64,000 bases of DNA from Monocercomonoides exilis (lineage: Eukaryota; Preaxostyla; Oxymonadida; Polymastigidae). A program made the translations under genes and the position numbers. The stretch lies in assembly GCA_001643675.2 (NCBI GenBank), contig LSRY02000009.1, positions 753,501 to 817,500 on the forward strand. Direction: 5' to 3'. The first letter of the stretch is position 1. Each line of letters starts with the position of its first letter. The notes beneath the pieces are model-generated. The model did not search any database, was not told where the DNA came from, and saw only the letters and a list, made by a program, of their open reading frames with translations. Shown piece after piece: positions 61,456-64,000 of the stretch.

Positions 61456-62340
61456 TTGTCTTGTTTCCTTCCATCTGAATCGATGAATCATTCAGAAAAC
61501 AGCTGGAAGGAATCCAAATGGAAGGAAAGTGATGAGAAAGAGATGAGAAAGAGAGGCAAATCCCTCAGATGCATGTGGAGAGGGGAAAAGGAGAAGAGGG
61601 AGGAGAAGGAAGAGAAGAGGGAAGGGAAGAGAGAGAAGAGGGAAGAGAAGGAAGAGGAGGAGAAGAAGAAGAGAAGGAGGAGAAGAGAAGGAGGAGAAGA
61701 GGGAGGAGAAGAGGAGATTAGAGATATCAGGTTGTTTAGAGAGGGAGTGGAGAAGATTGAAAGAACAGACAACGAAAAAGGAAGAAGAAGTGGACGACGA
61801 AAAAGAAGAAAGAAAAAAGAACAAAAAGGAAGAAAAAAGATGAATCATTATCATCTCCAACTGTTTCATCAACTTCTTCTTCTCTTCTTCTTCTTCTTCT
61901 TCTTCTTCTTCTTCTTCTTCTTCTTCTTCTTCTTCTTCTTCTCCTTCTTCTTCTTCTCCTCCTTCTCCTTCTCCTTCTTCTTCTTCTTTTCTTCTTCTTC
62001 TTCTTCTTCTTCTTCTTCTTCTTGCCATTCACAAAACAAAGAAATCAATGAAAATGATATGACAAACATTGAATTTGATAGAAATAACAATGAAGAGAGA
62101 GAAAGAGAGAGAAAGAGAGAAAAATGAAGAAGAAAGAGAAGAAGAAGAAAGAGAAGAAGAAAGAGAAGAAGAAAGAAGAAGGAAAGAAGAGGAAAATAAA
62201 GAAAGAGAAGAAGAAGAAGAAGAAGAAACAGAAGAAGATTTCAAAGAATTACTAACATTTTCCGAAAGGCAAAGAAATAAAGAGAAAGAGAAAGAGAAAG
62301 AGAAAGAGAAAGAGAAAGAGAAAGAGAAAGAGAAAGATAA

Positions 62341-62420
<80 letters not shown>

Positions 62421-62455
62421 TAACTTCCAATTCTTGCTGTGATAAAGGTCAATGA
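61456..62455 (+). repeat. Polypurine/polypyrimidine cluster: GA-rich, (TTC)n, (GAGAAA)n, (GA)n
   Basis: GA-rich sequence (about 61550-61830) is followed by TTC/CTT repeats (about 61872-62022), GAA-rich DNA (62090-62235), a GAGAAA hexamer array (about 62279-62345) and a GA dinucleotide tract (about 62345-62417). Frames of 130-220 codons exist on both strands (KER-rich or Ser/Phe-rich) but appear in several frames at once, so they reflect composition. A real gene here cannot be ruled out: the start of frame 61456 reads MSCFLPSESMNHSENSWKES. Confidence 0.8.
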
Positions 62456-62916
62456 ATGCATGCATGAAGCCATTTGAAATTCGAATGAAAAAAAATTTCA
62501 AGAAAAAGCAAAATGTTTGATCACTCTTCTTCGAATGTTTCTGAGAATTTTGGTTTAAAGGCAAAAGAGCAGAAAACGTTAGTCGCAAAATAATTCATAG
62601 CTTTGCTATTTTTCACAGTTTAGTTTTTCTCTTTTATTTACAAATCAATTAAAGAATAAACGACAAATGATAAAAATAAGAATATAATATATAATATTTT
62701 TGTTTTGAAAAAAATGTTTGAATAACAAAATGCAACACTGCCAAAAATCATGCAATCACTTTATGCACATTATTTTTCAAATTAACTAGATTAAAAAAAT
62801 AATTAAAAAAAATAATTATTCGTTTTTGATCGAATACATTATATATACTGAAAATACCATATTCCAACAATTTGTATTTTCTCGGCTTCTATTGCAGATA
62901 GAATACATTAATTGAA
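62456..62916. other. AT-rich upstream region of the repeat-protein gene
   Basis: No gene is recognised. It should hold the promoter of the gene starting at 62917, or an upstream exon of it. Confidence 0.45.
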
Positions 62917-64000
62917 ATGTGTGATTATAAAAGACGTCATCACAATTATATGCTTCATTTACAGCGTCTTGCAATGGAAAAGGACGCGAATGGAAGAACT
63001 AAAGCAATGAGATGGATTATTCAGGAAAAAGCAGCTCCCTCATCGCAAATAAGACATGACGTTGCCATTTCGGATAATGACGGATACACGATGGCAATGC
63101 TGTGGATTATAAATGTGAAGACAGAGCCACCACCGTGGATGAGGCACGATAATACACTTGGCAATAAAGACGGATGGACAATGTCCATGCTATGGATTTG
63201 TCATGTGAAAACAGAACCACCAGAATGGATGAGGCATGACATTTCACTTGGCAATAAAGACGGAGTAACAATGGCAATGAAGTGGATTTATAATACGAAG
63301 ACAGAGCCACCAGACTGGATGAGACATGACGTTACACTTGGCAATAAGAATGGATGCACAATGGCTATGTATTGGATTTTCTTTGTCAATTCGGAACCAC
63401 CTGAATGGATGAGACACAATATCACACTTGGAAGCAACAACGGAGAAACAATGGCTATGTGTTGGATAATTATCATAAAATCTGATCCTCCAAAGTGGAT
63501 GAGGCACAACAATGAACTTGGTAATAAGGAAGGAAAAACAACGGCGATGCTGTGGATGGAGAATGTTCGAACAAAACCTCCATTGTGGATGTTGATGGAT
63601 AACGCGGAAGGCAACAAGGATGAGAGGACACTTGCGATGAAATGGATTTCGGAGAAAAAGATAGAGCCGCCTGAGTGGATGAGGCATGACCCAGCGCTTG
63701 CTGATAAGAACGGAGAGACGATGGCGATGTATTGGATAAAGGAGATAAAAATGGAACCACCGGAGTGGATGAGGCATAATGTCGCGGTTAAACAAAAAGA
63801 AGGACGAACAATGGCCATGACGTGGATTCATTTTGTCAAGGCAACTCCACCAGAATGGATGAGGCACGATATTGCACTAAAAGATAAGAATGGAATGACA
63901 ATGGCCATGTATTGGATTAATTCGAAAGAAAATACTCCTCCTGAATGGATGAGACACGATCCTGCACTTGCAAACAATGACGGATGGACGATGGGAATGC
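62917..64000 (+). CDS. Ankyrin-like 30-residue repeat protein, 5' part (open at window end)
   Basis: From ATG 62917 the frame stays open for 361 codons to the window edge. After about 20 residues it is a tandem array of exactly 30-residue repeats (90 bp spacing), about 11 copies, with consensus DGxTMAMxWIxxxKxEPPEW then MRHDxxLGNK. The G-x-T-x-A-M core followed by a short helix resembles a shortened ankyrin repeat (G-x-T-P-L-H-x-A), and I recall similar 30-residue repeats with PPxxW and TVAM in anaerobic protists. Such arrays usually bind proteins. One repeat (about 63585-63600) replaces MRHD with MLMD. TTTACAG at about 62958-62964 could be a splice acceptor, so ATG 62974 or an upstream exon are alternative starts. 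Minus-strand frames here are shadows. Confidence 0.75.
   Translation, partial: MCDYKRRHHNYMLHLQRLAMEKDANGRTKAMRWIIQEKAAPSSQIRHDVAISDNDGYTMAMLWIINVKTEPPPWMRHDNTLGNKDGWTMSMLWICHVKTEPPEWMRHDISLGNKDGVTMAMKWIYNTKTEPPDWMRHDVTLGNKNGCTMAMYWIFFVNSEPPEWMRHNITLGSNNGETMAMCWIIIIKSDPPKWMRHNNELGNKEGKTTAMLWMENVRTKPPLWMLMDNAEGNKDERTLAMKWISEKKIEPPEWMRHDPALADKNGETMAMYWIKEIKMEPPEWMRHNVAVKQKEGRTMAMTWIHFVKATPPEWMRHDIALKDKNGMTMAMYWINSKENTPPEWMRHDPALANNDGWTMGM

Noticed and set aside
62085-62420. CRISPR-like or satellite array
   Set aside because: The units are simple GA and GAGAAA repeats without unique spacers.
61488-62588. Ser/Leu-rich and KER-rich frames on both strands
   Set aside because: Several frames are open at once through pure purine or pyrimidine repeats, which is expected from composition alone.
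63107-63867. Long minus-strand frames of up to 207 codons
   Set aside because: They mirror the 90-bp coding repeat on the plus strand, whose frame is open over the entire 1.08 kb with a clear protein repeat.

Overview
The window is eukaryotic. It is AT-rich, has GT-AG introns of about 42-95 bp (one of about 430 bp), very long mono-, tri- and tetranucleotide runs, several transposon families and a dispersed multigene family. My best guess is an anaerobic protist of the oxymonad type (for example a Monocercomonoides relative). That rests on memory of a similar abundant protein family and of pectin-lyase-like surface proteins in oxymonads; no search was run. The host code looks standard: the large host genes and thousands of family codons contain no in-frame TAA, TAG or TGA, and family members end in TGA, TAG or TAA at the same aligned place.

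Layout. 1-7.6 kb: intergenic DNA, a 55-nt A run, a dispersed repeat, a solo transposon terminus and a graveyard of broken coding pieces. 8.0-10.16 kb: a complete Tc1/mariner-IS630-type transposon with 52-bp inverted ends and an intact transposase. 10.2-10.5 kb: a possible pogo-type transposase fragment. 11.46-21.67 kb: one uninterrupted 3,402-codon WD40 protein packed with serine homopolymers. 22.9-24.6 kb: inverted repeats and a broken pogo/CENP-B-like transposase. 27.6-28.7 kb: broken low-complexity coding sequence. 29.28-30.34 kb: a long foldback element. 31.49-35.28 kb: a DIRS-like retroelement (gag-like ORF, RT-RNase H, tyrosine recombinase) with inverted ends. 38.7-42.8 kb: a five-exon LisH/coiled-coil gene. 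43.0-43.8 kb: a two-exon membrane protein gene. 53.9-54.2 kb: an RNase H relic. 60.9-61.4 kb: a small three-exon gene. 62.9 kb to the end: the start of a gene encoding 30-residue ankyrin-like repeats, open to the window edge.

Interleaved between 24.9 and 59.8 kb are eight copies (called A-H here) of one gene family encoding a charged, helical protein of about 430 residues. A conserved exon of about 491 nt is joined through a short intron to a conserved exon of about 765 nt. The 5' exon comes in two architectures, a 70-nt exon in A, D, G and H and a 28-nt mini-exon in B, E and F. F and G look complete, B and E nearly so, while A, C, D and H carry frameshifts or lack exons. This is a gene family caught in birth and death next to mobile elements, and with the DIRS-like element it is the most interesting part of the window.

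Many other open frames of 60-200 codons are shadows of GA-rich or TC-rich repeats and were left out. No tRNA, rRNA or CRISPR array was recognised.
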